Notes: a model not told the origin generated them from the letters alone. Positions 53,137 to 61,174 are shown, numbered from the stretch's first letter. The stretch: 64,000 nt of DNA from Mailhella massiliensis (GCF_900155525.1 NZ_LT706937.1:143478-207477), one strand, 5' to 3'. Made by a program: numbers and translations.

Positions 53137-54738
53137 TCAGGATCGTGCGGAGCTTCTCCGGGCGGCCATGCCGGCCAGAGCGCGCTTGTCCACCTTGCCC
53201 ACGCTCGTGACGGGCCAGGCCTGCACCACTTCAAGCTGATCGGGATATTTGAAGCGCGCCATACCGCTTTTTTCAAAATGAGCATACACGTCCGCAAGCG
53301 CGGGCCCGTCGCCGTCCGTCATGATCCAGGCGCAGATGCGTTCCCCAAGCTCCGCATCCTCCACGCCCACAACGGCGGCATCGGTCACGCCGGGCATGGT
53401 CCGCAACACGGTTTCCACCTCCACCGGGGCGATCTTCTCTCCTGCCCGGTTGATCTGTTCCTTGATGCGGCCGCAGACCACGATGCGGCCCTCCGGGGTG
53501 AATCGGGCCACATCGCCCGTACGGTAGTAGCCGTCTTCCGTCACGGCATGGCGGTTCACCTCGGGAGCGCGGTAATAGCCCTGAATGGTATAGGGGCCCC
53601 GAACGATCATTTCCCCGGCCTGCCCGGCGGGCACGTCCCGTCCGTTCTCATCCACCATGCGCACTTCATCGGCGGGAGAAAGGGGCCGGCCCTGCGTGTT
53701 GCAGATGATCTCCTCATCATCCTCCAGCGCCGTGGTGCAGATGAGCCCTTCCGCCGTACCGAAAACATTGACCATTCTGCATCCCAGCACGGGTTCCACT
53801 CGGGCCGCCATTCCCGGATCTACTGCCGAACCGCCTGCTTCGATAAAGCGCAGAGAAGAAATATCGGCCTCCTCCCACTCCCGCACTTCCAGCCACAGAT
53901 TGAGCAGCGCCGGAACAAGCGCCGTAAAGGTCACCTTTTCCCGTTCGATGAGGGCAAAGGCCTCCTCCGGCCCCGCGTTTCCGGCAAGCACCACCTTGCC
54001 TCCGTGCATCAGCGTTCCGATGATGCCCGGCGCAGAAAGAGAAAAGTTGTGTGCGGCGGGCAGCACCACAAGACAGACGTCCTGTTCCGTAAGATGCAGG
54101 CGCTCCGATGCGGCCCTCGCGTTATAGGCGTAGTCGGTATGACGACGCGGAATGAGCTTGGGAGTCCCCGTGGTCCCCCCCGAAAGCAGAAGCAGCGCAG
54201 TATCCGTGAAGGAAGGTTCGCGGACCTCCGGTTTTCCGTTCCGTATGCGCAGAGTCTCCAGGGGAATCGTGCCTTCAATCTTCCCGTTGTCGGTAATGAT
54301 GTATCTGAGATAGTCGTGCCCCTGCCGCAGAGCCTCCACCGTGGAACGGTATTCCACGGAACCGGAGCTGTCGGTCGTAATGTAGGCCACAGGTTCCGCA
54401 AGAGCGCAGAGCGCCGTCACATCAGCCTGACGGCTGGCGGGAAGAGCCATGATGGGAACGGCGCCGAGGCGGAACAGCGCAAACGCCGTCACGATGAGCG
54501 AAAGACGGTTGGGAAGCTGCACCAGCACCCTGTCGCCGGGCATGATGCCGAGCTTTGCCATACCTGCGGCATATTCGTCCGCCATGCCGTCCAGCTCGCC
54601 GTAGCTCACCGAACCGTCGGGAGCCACCACGGCCGTTCTGTCGGCATGTCTGCGCGCGGAAATCCGCAACTCTTCTCCCAGCGTTCTGGGCTGCCAGTAT
54701 CCTTTTTCCACATATTCCCGTTCAGGAACCTGATACAC
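53137..54738 (-). CDS. salicyl-AMP ligase (YbtE/PchD-like aryl acid activating enzyme)
   Basis: Stand-alone adenylating enzyme (533 aa) that activates an aryl acid and loads the NRPS aryl carrier domain. Motifs seen: LLSGGTTGTPKLIPR, the aryl-acid pocket HNFSLSAPG, VFGTAEGLICTT, YYRTGDVARFTPEGRIVVCGR, RIKEQINRAGEKI and the C-terminal lysine in SVGKVDKRAL. The pocket segment differs from both usual types (ACPG in salicylate enzymes, SSPG in dihydroxybenzoate enzymes), so the acid cannot be read from it alone; the pchB gene in the same island argues for salicylate. The start is GTG 54738, with AAGGAG upstream. First gene of the assembly-line operon, preceded by a Fur box and the 21-bp motif. 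Confidence 0.9.
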   Translation of the reverse strand: MYQVPEREYVEKGYWQPRTLGEELRISARRHADRTAVVAPDGSVSYGELDGMADEYAAGMAKLGIMPGDRVLVQLPNRLSLIVTAFALFRLGAVPIMALPASRQADVTALCALAEPVAYITTDSSGSVEYRSTVEALRQGHDYLRYIITDNGKIEGTIPLETLRIRNGKPEVREPSFTDTALLLLSGGTTGTPKLIPRRHTDYAYNARAASERLHLTEQDVCLVVLPAAHNFSLSAPGIIGTLMHGGKVVLAGNAGPEEAFALIEREKVTFTALVPALLNLWLEVREWEEADISSLRFIEAGGSAVDPGMAARVEPVLGCRMVNVFGTAEGLICTTALEDDEEIICNTQGRPLSPADEVRMVDENGRDVPAGQAGEMIVRGPYTIQGYYRAPEVNRHAVTEDGYYRTGDVARFTPEGRIVVCGRIKEQINRAGEKIAPVEVETVLRTMPGVTDAAVVGVEDAELGERICAWIMTDGDGPALADVYAHFEKSGMARFKYPDQLEVVQAWPVTSVGKVDKRALAGMAARRSSARS

Positions 54739-54800
54739 TCTCTCTTCTCCTTTCTTCCGGGCATGACCGGCATGAACATGCGGGATGTCATTTCTTTTAT

Positions 54801-54819
54801 GAAAATGAAAGTCATTATC
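54801..54819 (-). promoter_or_regulatory. Fur box of the assembly-line operon
   Basis: GAAAATGAAAGTCATTATC matches the classical Fur consensus at 16 of 19 positions. It lies about 65 bp upstream of the ligase GTG start and is the best Fur-like site in the window, so the operon is probably repressed in iron-replete cells. Confidence 0.75.
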
Positions 54820-54928
54820 AACTTTATGCCGTTTCTGTACGTCGAAGAGCGCCCGCTCCGCTCATTCTTCCCCGAAATATCAGGCACGGCAGTAACCATA
54901 ACGTGCCGCCTCACGGCTGAACATCCCC

Positions 54929-54949
54929 TATCAGACCAAAAGCTTGCCA
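54929..54949 (-). promoter_or_regulatory. candidate AraC-regulator operator upstream of ligase/NRPS operon
   Basis: A 21-bp motif, TATCAGACCAAAA followed by GCTTGCCA, that matches the sequence at 60296-60316 at 19 of 21 positions. It lies about 190 bp upstream of the ligase start and upstream of the Fur box, a layout suited to an activator site. Assignment to the PchR/YbtA-like regulator is inference. Confidence 0.6.
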
Positions 54950-54993
54950 GGAACTTTCCCCGGTGTCTTCCGCGCCGGACACGGCCGGCCCTG

Positions 54994-56295
54994 TCAGTTC
55001 ATCCGAGAGGGAAGCCACAGGCTCAGCGCCGGAAAGGCGAAAAGCAGCACAAGATGAAGCACGTCGGCCACAAGAAACCACGATACCCCGCGGAATATCG
55101 TCGTGAGGGGGACGTCGTGCGCCACGGATTTAATGACGAAGACATTGAGTCCCACGGGCGGCGTGATCTGCGCTATCTCGAAAATTCGCACCACGATGAT
55201 GCCGAACCATACGGGATCATAGCCCAGGGAGGTAATGAGGGGAAACACGATGGGCATGGTGAGCACGACCATGGCGACGGGTATCATCACGCAGCCGAGC
55301 AGAACATACATGGCCACAAGCATCACCATGATCATGACGGGACTGACGTTCAGGGCGCTCACCTCGGAAGCCAGCGTAAAGGGGATGCGCGTCACCGAAA
55401 AGAAATAGCCGAGCAGCATGGCGCCGACCATGACCACCATGATCATGGCCGTGGATTTGACGGCATCCATAAGGGACATGCCGAAGGCACGCCACGAAAG
55501 CCTGCGCCGGAGAAGCGCAAGAAGCAATGCGCCCGCAGCCCCCACCGCCGCCGCTTCCGAAGGGCTGAACCAGCCTCTGCATATTCCCCCCATGACAAGC
55601 CCGAAAAGAACCAGCACCGTCCAGCAGCCTTTCAGCGAAGCAAGACGCTCCTTCCAGGAAAAGGGAACGGAGGCAGGTCCCGCGTCCGGTTTCACCCGGC
55701 ATACGACAGCCACCGTCACGGCGTAGAAAAGAGCCTGAAGCAGGCCGGGAATCACGCCCGCCATGAAGAGTACGGCAATATTCTGTTCCGTGAGCATACC
55801 GTAGATGACAAGTACCGTAGAGGGGGGAATAAGTACGCCCAGCGTTCCTCCCGCGGCCACGACTCCCGTACTCAATGCCGGATCGTAGCCGTGTTTCTTC
55901 ATTTCCGGCAGGGCCACGGCCCCCATGGTCACGGCCGTGGCCAGCGTCGTTCCGCTCAGGGCGGCGAATCCGGCACAGGCTCCCACCGCGGCCAGCGCCA
56001 GTCCTCCCCGGAAATGCCCCACCCAGCGGTGCAGCATACGGAAAAGTTCTTCGGATATCCCGCTGTGAAAGCAGATGTTTCCCATGAGCATGAACAGCGG
56101 AATGACGGCATAGTCATAGGAAGCCACACTGGTCCACGGAGCCGTACGCAGCACATTCATGCCCGCGCCCGCACCGAGCAGCGCCGTCATGCCTGCCACA
56201 CCGACCACGCCCATGGCAACGGCCACCGGCACACGCAGAAAAAGAAGCGCAAGCAGCGCGACAAGGCCGAGAACGCCGACTGATTCAGCAGTCAT
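54994..56295 (-). CDS. TRAP transporter large permease (DctM family)
   Basis: Twelve-helix membrane subunit of a TRAP transporter, 433 aa. ATG 56295 overlaps the end of the small-permease gene; longer upstream extensions in this frame are not hydrophobic and lie inside that gene. Signatures: AVIPLFMLMGNICFHSG, GFAALSGTTLATAVTMGAVA, GVVAAGGTLGVLIPPSTVLV and the C-terminal QITPPVGLNVFVIK. It works with the DctQ-like and DctP-like proteins encoded upstream. The operon sits inside the siderophore island, its end only 45 bp from the 21-bp motif; no functional link is evident. Confidence 0.92.
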   Translation of the reverse strand: MTAESVGVLGLVALLALLFLRVPVAVAMGVVGVAGMTALLGAGAGMNVLRTAPWTSVASYDYAVIPLFMLMGNICFHSGISEELFRMLHRWVGHFRGGLALAAVGACAGFAALSGTTLATAVTMGAVALPEMKKHGYDPALSTGVVAAGGTLGVLIPPSTVLVIYGMLTEQNIAVLFMAGVIPGLLQALFYAVTVAVVCRVKPDAGPASVPFSWKERLASLKGCWTVLVLFGLVMGGICRGWFSPSEAAAVGAAGALLLALLRRRLSWRAFGMSLMDAVKSTAMIMVVMVGAMLLGYFFSVTRIPFTLASEVSALNVSPVMIMVMLVAMYVLLGCVMIPVAMVVLTMPIVFPLITSLGYDPVWFGIIVVRIFEIAQITPPVGLNVFVIKSVAHDVPLTTIFRGVSWFLVADVLHLVLLFAFPALSLWLPSRMN

Positions 56296-56797
56296 GCCGC
56301 GCCTCCTTTCCGCCCTCTGAAAAAACGTCGCGGGCATGGAGCAGAAACACGACGGCAAGCAGCAGAAAACCGAGTCCGAAAACAAAAATGAACGGCCCCG
56401 TCCGCAGGCTTGTGGTCGGCGTACATTCTCCGTTTGCAAAGGCGTCCAGCGCATAGCTCAACGTCTTCATGCCTGCGGCAAGACAGAAAAGAAAGCCCAG
56501 AACATGGCCGGATATCCTTGCATATCGCCGGGCTCCGGGCGGCATGAGTTCCGTGACGATCTCCACATCAAGATGACTGTGCGTCACCCCGGTAAAGGCC
56601 AGCCCGCAGCCCACGAGAGCCCCCATGCACACCTCCGCCACCTCGAATACTCCGGGAATGGAAGTCCCCGCCAGCGAACGGATGACAACGTCCGACGTTA
56701 TCAGAAGCGCCATGAAGAACAGCAGAAGGCAGCCCGCCCGGTTTCCCCAGCGGGCCGCACTGTTCACGGCACCGCGCAACATTGCAGCAGCTTTCAT
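56285..56797 (-). CDS. TRAP transporter small permease (DctQ family)
   Basis: Four-helix small membrane subunit, 170 aa. It has the hydrophobic stretch CLLLFFMALLITSDVVIRSL at the start, the AEVCMGALVGCGLAFTGVTHSHLDVEI region typical of DctQ, and two further helices near 95-112 and 130-155. The stop overlaps the DctM start, and the start lies 12 bp after the solute-binding gene. Confidence 0.88.
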   Translation of the reverse strand: MKAAAMLRGAVNSAARWGNRAGCLLLFFMALLITSDVVIRSLAGTSIPGVFEVAEVCMGALVGCGLAFTGVTHSHLDVEIVTELMPPGARRYARISGHVLGFLFCLAAGMKTLSYALDAFANGECTPTTSLRTGPFIFVFGLGFLLLAVVFLLHARDVFSEGGKEARHDC

Positions 56798-56809
56798 AGA
56801 AAGGCGCTC

Positions 56810-57844
56810 CTACCGCGTTTCATACTTCTTCATCAGTTCCAGAAATTCCGCGACGTAGCGCCTCGCATCGGCCACCCCTTCTTTTTCCATGCGGGCAAGT
56901 TCCCTTTCCCGCACCTCGGCGCATACCCGGTCCATCCTTTCCCGTTCCTTACCGGAAAGCATCAGCACCTTTTTGCCTTCACGTGCAAGTTCAGCCTTCA
57001 CGTCGGCGGCAATGAAGGCCTCCGTCTCGCCGCCGAGGGCCGCAAAACGTGCACCGCTCTGTTCTTCCAGCACCTTCTTCAGGTCGGGAGGCAGCGCATC
57101 CCAGCGATGCCGGTTGATGACCAGGTAAAAATAGATGGGAGGAAGAAAATCGCCTTCGGTAAAGGACGTGCACAGACTCGTCAGACCGAATCCGCGATGC
57201 CCTTCCCACGCGGCTACGGCCGCTTCCACAATCTTCTTCTGAAGGTTCATGAAAATATCGGGTCCGGGCACCGTCATCACCGTGGCCCCCATGTGTTCGG
57301 CAAGCACGGCCGTACTCTTGCCGTTGGTGCGCAGACGCAGACCGTCAAAATCGTCCACCCCCATTACCGGTCCGGTCACGCTGCCTATGACCATGGGAGA
57401 AACGTGCACACCGAGAATCTTCACCCCTTTCGCCTCGTCGTGGAAGGCGGGATGCCTCTCCATAAGCTCCCATACGGCCAGAGACGCAGCCCGGGGATCG
57501 GATATATTCAGCCCCGGCACATAAAGTGTTTCCAGAGCCTTCAGCCTGTCCGTAAAGAAGAAGGAATGCAGGTAGGCGATATCCACAAGCCCGTCCTGGC
57601 AGGCCGTCAGATTGACGTTGGGCCTGGCCAGAGAACCGTTGGGATAAAGATGGATTCTTATGCGGCCCCGGGAAGCCTTCTCCACCGCCGCGCTCCAGGC
57701 CTCCAGCGTGCGCACCTGCTGTACGGACCGGGAGCCGAGACCCGTTTCAAAATTAAACACAAAAGTTTCCGAAGCCGAAGCCGGAAACGACAACGCGGCG
57801 CAGCTCAACACCGCACCGAGCAGCGAATGCACGAGCCTTTTCAT
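56810..57844 (-). CDS. TRAP transporter solute-binding protein (DctP family)
   Basis: Periplasmic binding protein, 344 aa, with a signal peptide (MKRLVHSLLGAVLSCAAL, cut near ASASE). ATG 57844 follows AAGGAGAAAAC. Typical features are SRGRIRIHLYPNGSLARPN, GVDDFDGLRLRTNG and the ligand arginine region thereafter, followed by AAVAAWEGHRGFG and long C-terminal helices rich in Glu and Lys. The ligand is an organic acid in most relatives but cannot be deduced here. First gene of the dctP-dctQ-dctM operon. Confidence 0.88.
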   Translation of the reverse strand: MKRLVHSLLGAVLSCAALSFPASASETFVFNFETGLGSRSVQQVRTLEAWSAAVEKASRGRIRIHLYPNGSLARPNVNLTACQDGLVDIAYLHSFFFTDRLKALETLYVPGLNISDPRAASLAVWELMERHPAFHDEAKGVKILGVHVSPMVIGSVTGPVMGVDDFDGLRLRTNGKSTAVLAEHMGATVMTVPGPDIFMNLQKKIVEAAVAAWEGHRGFGLTSLCTSFTEGDFLPPIYFYLVINRHRWDALPPDLKKVLEEQSGARFAALGGETEAFIAADVKAELAREGKKVLMLSGKERERMDRVCAEVRERELARMEKEGVADARRYVAEFLELMKKYETR

Positions 57845-57962
57845 GTTTTCTCCTTTTCGACCTCCTCCCCACCGTCTTTCACCATGTGTCCGCGACAGGC
57901 CTGACCATGCCGCATCCTCTTCGTCGAATCCTTCTTCTCCCGGCGTACCGCATTCCGGGCGT

Positions 57963-58394
57963 TCAGCCCTGCCGCCGGCGGACCATGGCCGCGCGTATCT
58001 TTTCCGCCATGGTCTTCATCTGCGTATGCGAGTCGTAAATCCCCGGTTTCCACGGCTCGAAGCCGTCCCCTTCCCGCCGGGGAATAAGATGCCAGTGAAG
58101 ATGATCCACCGTCTGCCAGGCGCTGCGTCCGTTGTTCTGAATGATGTTCAGCCCCGTTGCCCCGGTCGCTTCCGTCACGGCGGCTCCGACGCGGCGCATC
58201 ATATCCAGAAGTTCTGCGCCGACACTCGTATCCGCCCGAAAGATATTTTCCTCATGCGCTCTGGGAATAATGAGCGTATGGCCGGGAAAGGCGGGATTCA
58301 CATCCAGAATGGCCAGAAGATGTTCGCTCTCATCAAGCACGGTACAGGGAATCTCACCGGCAGCGATACGGCAGAATATGCAGGCATGTTTCAT
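57963..58394 (-). CDS. HIT-family nucleotide hydrolase/transferase
   Basis: Small cytoplasmic protein (143 aa) of the histidine-triad superfamily. It starts CIFCRIAAGEIPC, has the GHTLIIPRAHEENIF segment and ends the core with the triad HLHWHLIPRR. The two N-terminal cysteines (CIFC) may bind zinc with a histidine, as in many HIT proteins. Related enzymes hydrolyse nucleoside phosphoramidates or AP4A-type compounds. ATG 58394 follows AAGGAGCTGCC. It stands between the TRAP operon and the PPTase gene; a link to the siderophore is not evident. Confidence 0.88.
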   Translation of the reverse strand: MKHACIFCRIAAGEIPCTVLDESEHLLAILDVNPAFPGHTLIIPRAHEENIFRADTSVGAELLDMMRRVGAAVTEATGATGLNIIQNNGRSAWQTVDHLHWHLIPRREGDGFEPWKPGIYDSHTQMKTMAEKIRAAMVRRRQG

Positions 58395-58542
58395 GGCAGC
58401 TCCTTGTTCTATGGTTCATACCGTTTCCGGGCGGTTCGCCATTCCCGCCTCCTGCGCGCACCTCTCCTCCGTCTTCTCCCGGCCCTTCCTGTGACGGAGG
58501 CGCCGAAAAAACGCATGAAAACTCGCCCGCCCTTTACATACG

Positions 58543-59298
58543 TCAGCCCGGATACATGCCATGGCATACCCTCTGCGCATCAGGGCATGAAGCGTCGCGC
58601 ACCTCCACTTCCGCAACGGCGGCCGTGACATCGGCAAAAGGCTGCCATTCCATCAGCCGCACGGGGAAAAAACGACCGTCCGTCATGGCTATGCCGGGAG
58701 TCTCTCCCGGCCGGGAAGGCATGTGTACGGCAAAGGCTTCCAGCGGCAGCGAAAGCCCCAGACCGAGGGCTTTGACAAAGGCCTCCCTGAGCACCCAGCA
58801 GCGGAAGAAACGTTTCCACGCCCCGGCTCCCCGGTTTATCCACAGGCGTTCCTGAGGGGAAAAAAAGGCGGCTATCTCATCCCTTCCCGGAAAATCGCGC
58901 ACATGCTCCACGTCGACACCGACTTCGGACGATGCGGAAATCGCCACAAGCGCCGTATTCCGGGTATGGGACATATTGAAAAAAGGCCCTCCCGACACCC
59001 GCGGCTTGCCGAAGCGTCCCTCCGTCAGACAAAGATCGCACGGCCGGCATTTCATCCAGCGTCCGAGAAGCATACGCAGGCTCCAGTGGGCCACGGCAAA
59101 GTTCCAAACCAGCTCCTGAGTGGCGAAACGTTCCGCCCGTCGTCTTTCTTCGGAAGAAAGCGCCTGAAACACCTGCTCCCTGTCATAGGAACCATCGAGC
59201 CGTATTGCCCAGCACTCCGGCCGGTCGTCCTTTTTTTCCTCCAGCATACCGTGCACGGGAAAAAAACGTCTTACCCAGTTTCCCTCCCCTTCCTTCAT
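58543..59298 (-). CDS. Sfp-type 4'-phosphopantetheinyl transferase
   Basis: Transfers phosphopantetheine from CoA to the carrier-domain serines of the NRPS and PKS proteins. The protein has 251 aa from ATG 59298, which overlaps the thioesterase stop (ATGA). The family motifs are FFNMSHTRNTALVAIS, GVDVEHVRDF (the metal-binding Asp and Glu) and CWVLREAFVKALGLGL, a variant of WxxKEAxxK with Arg for Lys. Sfp-type enzymes have broad range, suited to all seven carrier sites of this island. Coupled to the type II thioesterase gene upstream. Confidence 0.92.
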   Translation of the reverse strand: MKEGEGNWVRRFFPVHGMLEEKKDDRPECWAIRLDGSYDREQVFQALSSEERRRAERFATQELVWNFAVAHWSLRMLLGRWMKCRPCDLCLTEGRFGKPRVSGGPFFNMSHTRNTALVAISASSEVGVDVEHVRDFPGRDEIAAFFSPQERLWINRGAGAWKRFFRCWVLREAFVKALGLGLSLPLEAFAVHMPSRPGETPGIAMTDGRFFPVRLMEWQPFADVTAAVAEVEVRDASCPDAQRVCHGMYPG

Positions 59299-60017
59299 AA
59301 GGAAAGCTCCGCACGGATACGGGCAACCACAAGACCGGAAGCGCGGGTGACAAAAAAATGATCTCCGGGAATTTCGCAGCAGTTGAACTTCCGACAGGTC
59401 TGCTTCTCCCACCCCTGTACTTCGAAAGCGTCGGCCTCCCTGTCTTCGGAACCGAAAAACGCCGTCACCGGAAGAGGCAGCGCCGCCTCTTCCCTGTACC
59501 GGTAGGTTTCATCCACCGTGAAATCCGCCCGAAGCATGGGCAGGAACAGTTTTCGTACCTCTCTGTTTTCCAGAAAAATCCGGGAAGTGCCTCCGTACCG
59601 GGCAAGAGCGGTGAAAAACTCATCCTCATCCAGATCGTGCAGAGGTTGCGGCTCAGGAATTTCCGGCGCACGGCTGCCGGAAACAAAAAGATGCACCGGG
59701 AGGGCATATCCTCTGCGCCGCATGAACCTTGCCACCTCAAAGCCTACACGTGCGCCGAGACTGTGTCCGAACAGCGCATAAGGGGCATCGACATACGGAA
59801 GCATGGCCTGCGCAGTCTGCTCCACAATCTCGTCCATGGACAGAAGCGGAGCCTCCGCCATGCGGTTTTCTCTGCCCGGAAGCTGTACGGGAACAACGCC
59901 GAGCGAATCGTCCCGGGGCCAGGAACGAAACGTCGAAGCGCCGCCGCCGGCGTAAGAAAAACAAAAAAGCCGTATTGCCGCCGCCGGAACCGTTTCCGGC
60001 ATAAACCAGGATGACAT
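59295..60017 (-). CDS. second type II thioesterase
   Basis: Alpha/beta hydrolase of the NRPS/PKS editing family, 240 aa from ATG 60017 (AAGGAAGAACG upstream). It has CFSYAGGGASTFRSW, nucleophile elbow ALFGHSLGARVGFE (Ser), the Asp in FFGSEDREAD and the His in IPGDHFFVTR. It is clearly distinct from the enzyme at 35589 and translationally coupled to the PPTase. Having two such enzymes suggests different editing tasks, for example one for the carrier proteins of the main line and one for the discrete ACP or for mis-primed carriers after phosphopantetheinylation. Confidence 0.88.
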   Translation of the reverse strand: MSSWFMPETVPAAAIRLFCFSYAGGGASTFRSWPRDDSLGVVPVQLPGRENRMAEAPLLSMDEIVEQTAQAMLPYVDAPYALFGHSLGARVGFEVARFMRRRGYALPVHLFVSGSRAPEIPEPQPLHDLDEDEFFTALARYGGTSRIFLENREVRKLFLPMLRADFTVDETYRYREEAALPLPVTAFFGSEDREADAFEVQGWEKQTCRKFNCCEIPGDHFFVTRASGLVVARIRAELSL

Positions 60018-60295
60018 CGTTCTTCCTTCATCATGCCGCGGGACGGATCTGCCCGTCCGCGGCATCCGCTGCTTTCGGTCCTGCTCCTTTCCTGAAAAGC
60101 GTGCTGCTCAAAAAGCCGCGTGCCGGATGACGCACGGGCGGAAAAAGGAGCAGAAGACCGAATATCCGTTTTCCGATTTTTGTTCTGCCGGTATGCCGGC
60201 CCGCCGCCGGAGAAAGAGGGAAAGGGGGAAACGCCCTTCACTCTCCTTCCCGCATCTTGCCCAGTATAGGAAACGACAAGTTCACAGCCATACCA

Positions 60296-60349
60296 TATCG
60301 GACCAAAAACTTGCCATATTTTACTAATAATTTTACTATGTTATATAAT
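60296..60349 (+). promoter_or_regulatory. candidate AraC operator and promoter of discrete ACP
   Basis: TATCGGACCAAAA followed by ACTTGCCA (60296-60316) matches the motif at 54929 at 19 of 21 positions. TATAAT at 60344-60349, with a weak TTACTA at 60321-60326 spaced 17 bp, could form the promoter. The motif would then lie just upstream of the -35, as for a typical AraC activator. The region is shared with the divergent thioesterase/PPTase operon. Confidence 0.6.
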
Positions 60350-60461
60350 TTATCCGTTGACTTTGCGGCCCTGTCTCTCCTATGCTTTTCCCGTGTCGTA
60401 CGGTATGCGCCGTATTCCACAGGCCGCACAATCCCTACCCGTCCCTTGTAAAGGATCATCT

Positions 60462-60698
60462 ATGTCCATCGAAGAACAGGTCATCAACATCATCAGAAAC
60501 CAGCTGGACACGCCCCCCGAAGCCATCGTTCCCGGAGCCTCCCTTCTGGAAGATCTCGGCGCCGACTCTCTCGACATCACGGAACTGGTCATCGCCATGG
60601 AAGAAGCCTTCAACATCAAAATCGCCGATGACGAGGTGCAGATGATCCGCACGGTGCAGGATGCCGTAGACCATGTAAAAGCTTCCGCAGGCCGATGA
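60462..60698 (+). CDS. discrete acyl carrier protein
   Basis: Acidic 78-aa ACP with the intact attachment motif LGADSLDITELV (Ser36) and the usual four-helix pattern. ATG 60462 follows AAAGGATCATCT; longer in-frame extensions have no ribosome site. It is the only plus-strand gene at this end of the island, divergent from the thioesterase/PPTase pair, and has the 21-bp motif in its promoter region. It could be the fatty-acid ACP, but the position and motif suggest a role in siderophore assembly, such as carrying or preparing the acyl precursor of the extender unit. Confidence 0.88.
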   Translation: MSIEEQVINIIRNQLDTPPEAIVPGASLLEDLGADSLDITELVIAMEEAFNIKIADDEVQMIRTVQDAVDHVKASAGR

Positions 60699-60773
60699 AC
60701 CGACGCGCCGCGCAACCTGCGGAAGCTTCGGTATCCGGTTCTTCCGCGGCGAAATTTATTCCCTTCTCATAAG

Positions 60774-60830
60774 AAAACACCTTTTCGAGCACACGCGGAA
60801 GTCCGCTCCGTCTTCTCGAAAAGGTGTTTT
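60774..60830. terminator. terminator after discrete ACP
   Basis: Perfect 16-bp inverted repeat: AAAACACCTTTTCGAG (60774-60789) and CTCGAAAAGGTGTTTT (60815-60830), 25-nt loop. The arms end in A4/T4, so it can act in both directions. It closes the siderophore island on this side. Confidence 0.7.
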
Positions 60831-61174
60831 TCAGAGAGGCCTCGTGCGCCCCCTCATCTCTCCGGCGGCTGTTTTCCGTTCCGGGCACTTCGTCCATCCG
60901 CGGCCGGAAAAAACAAACTCATGTTCGTCATCCCTGCAAAACACAGCGGAATCTGCCTGTGTCCCCGCCGGTTCCGCATCGTACCGCCGGATACTGCCGC
61001 AATGCGGCTACTCCCCTCCGGCCATGAACAGCAACAGAACAGTTCCGGACTTCGGCCCGAAAAACATTTCAGACCATCATGTCATGGAGAGGAAGGAGTA
61101 CATGTCTCTGCGTCTCCAGAAAGGATGAACAGCAAGAAAAAAACGGCATTGGGAACAGACGGAGGACGCAGCAA

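Noticed and set aside
48496..56283. A plus-strand open frame of nearly 2600 codons
   Set aside because: It lies antisense to the NRPS, ligase and TRAP genes, has no recognisable domain and is a by-product of high GC and codon bias in the real genes. Similar long antisense frames at 22449-24440, 29799-31961, 12446-13786 and 44874-47288 were rejected for the same reason.
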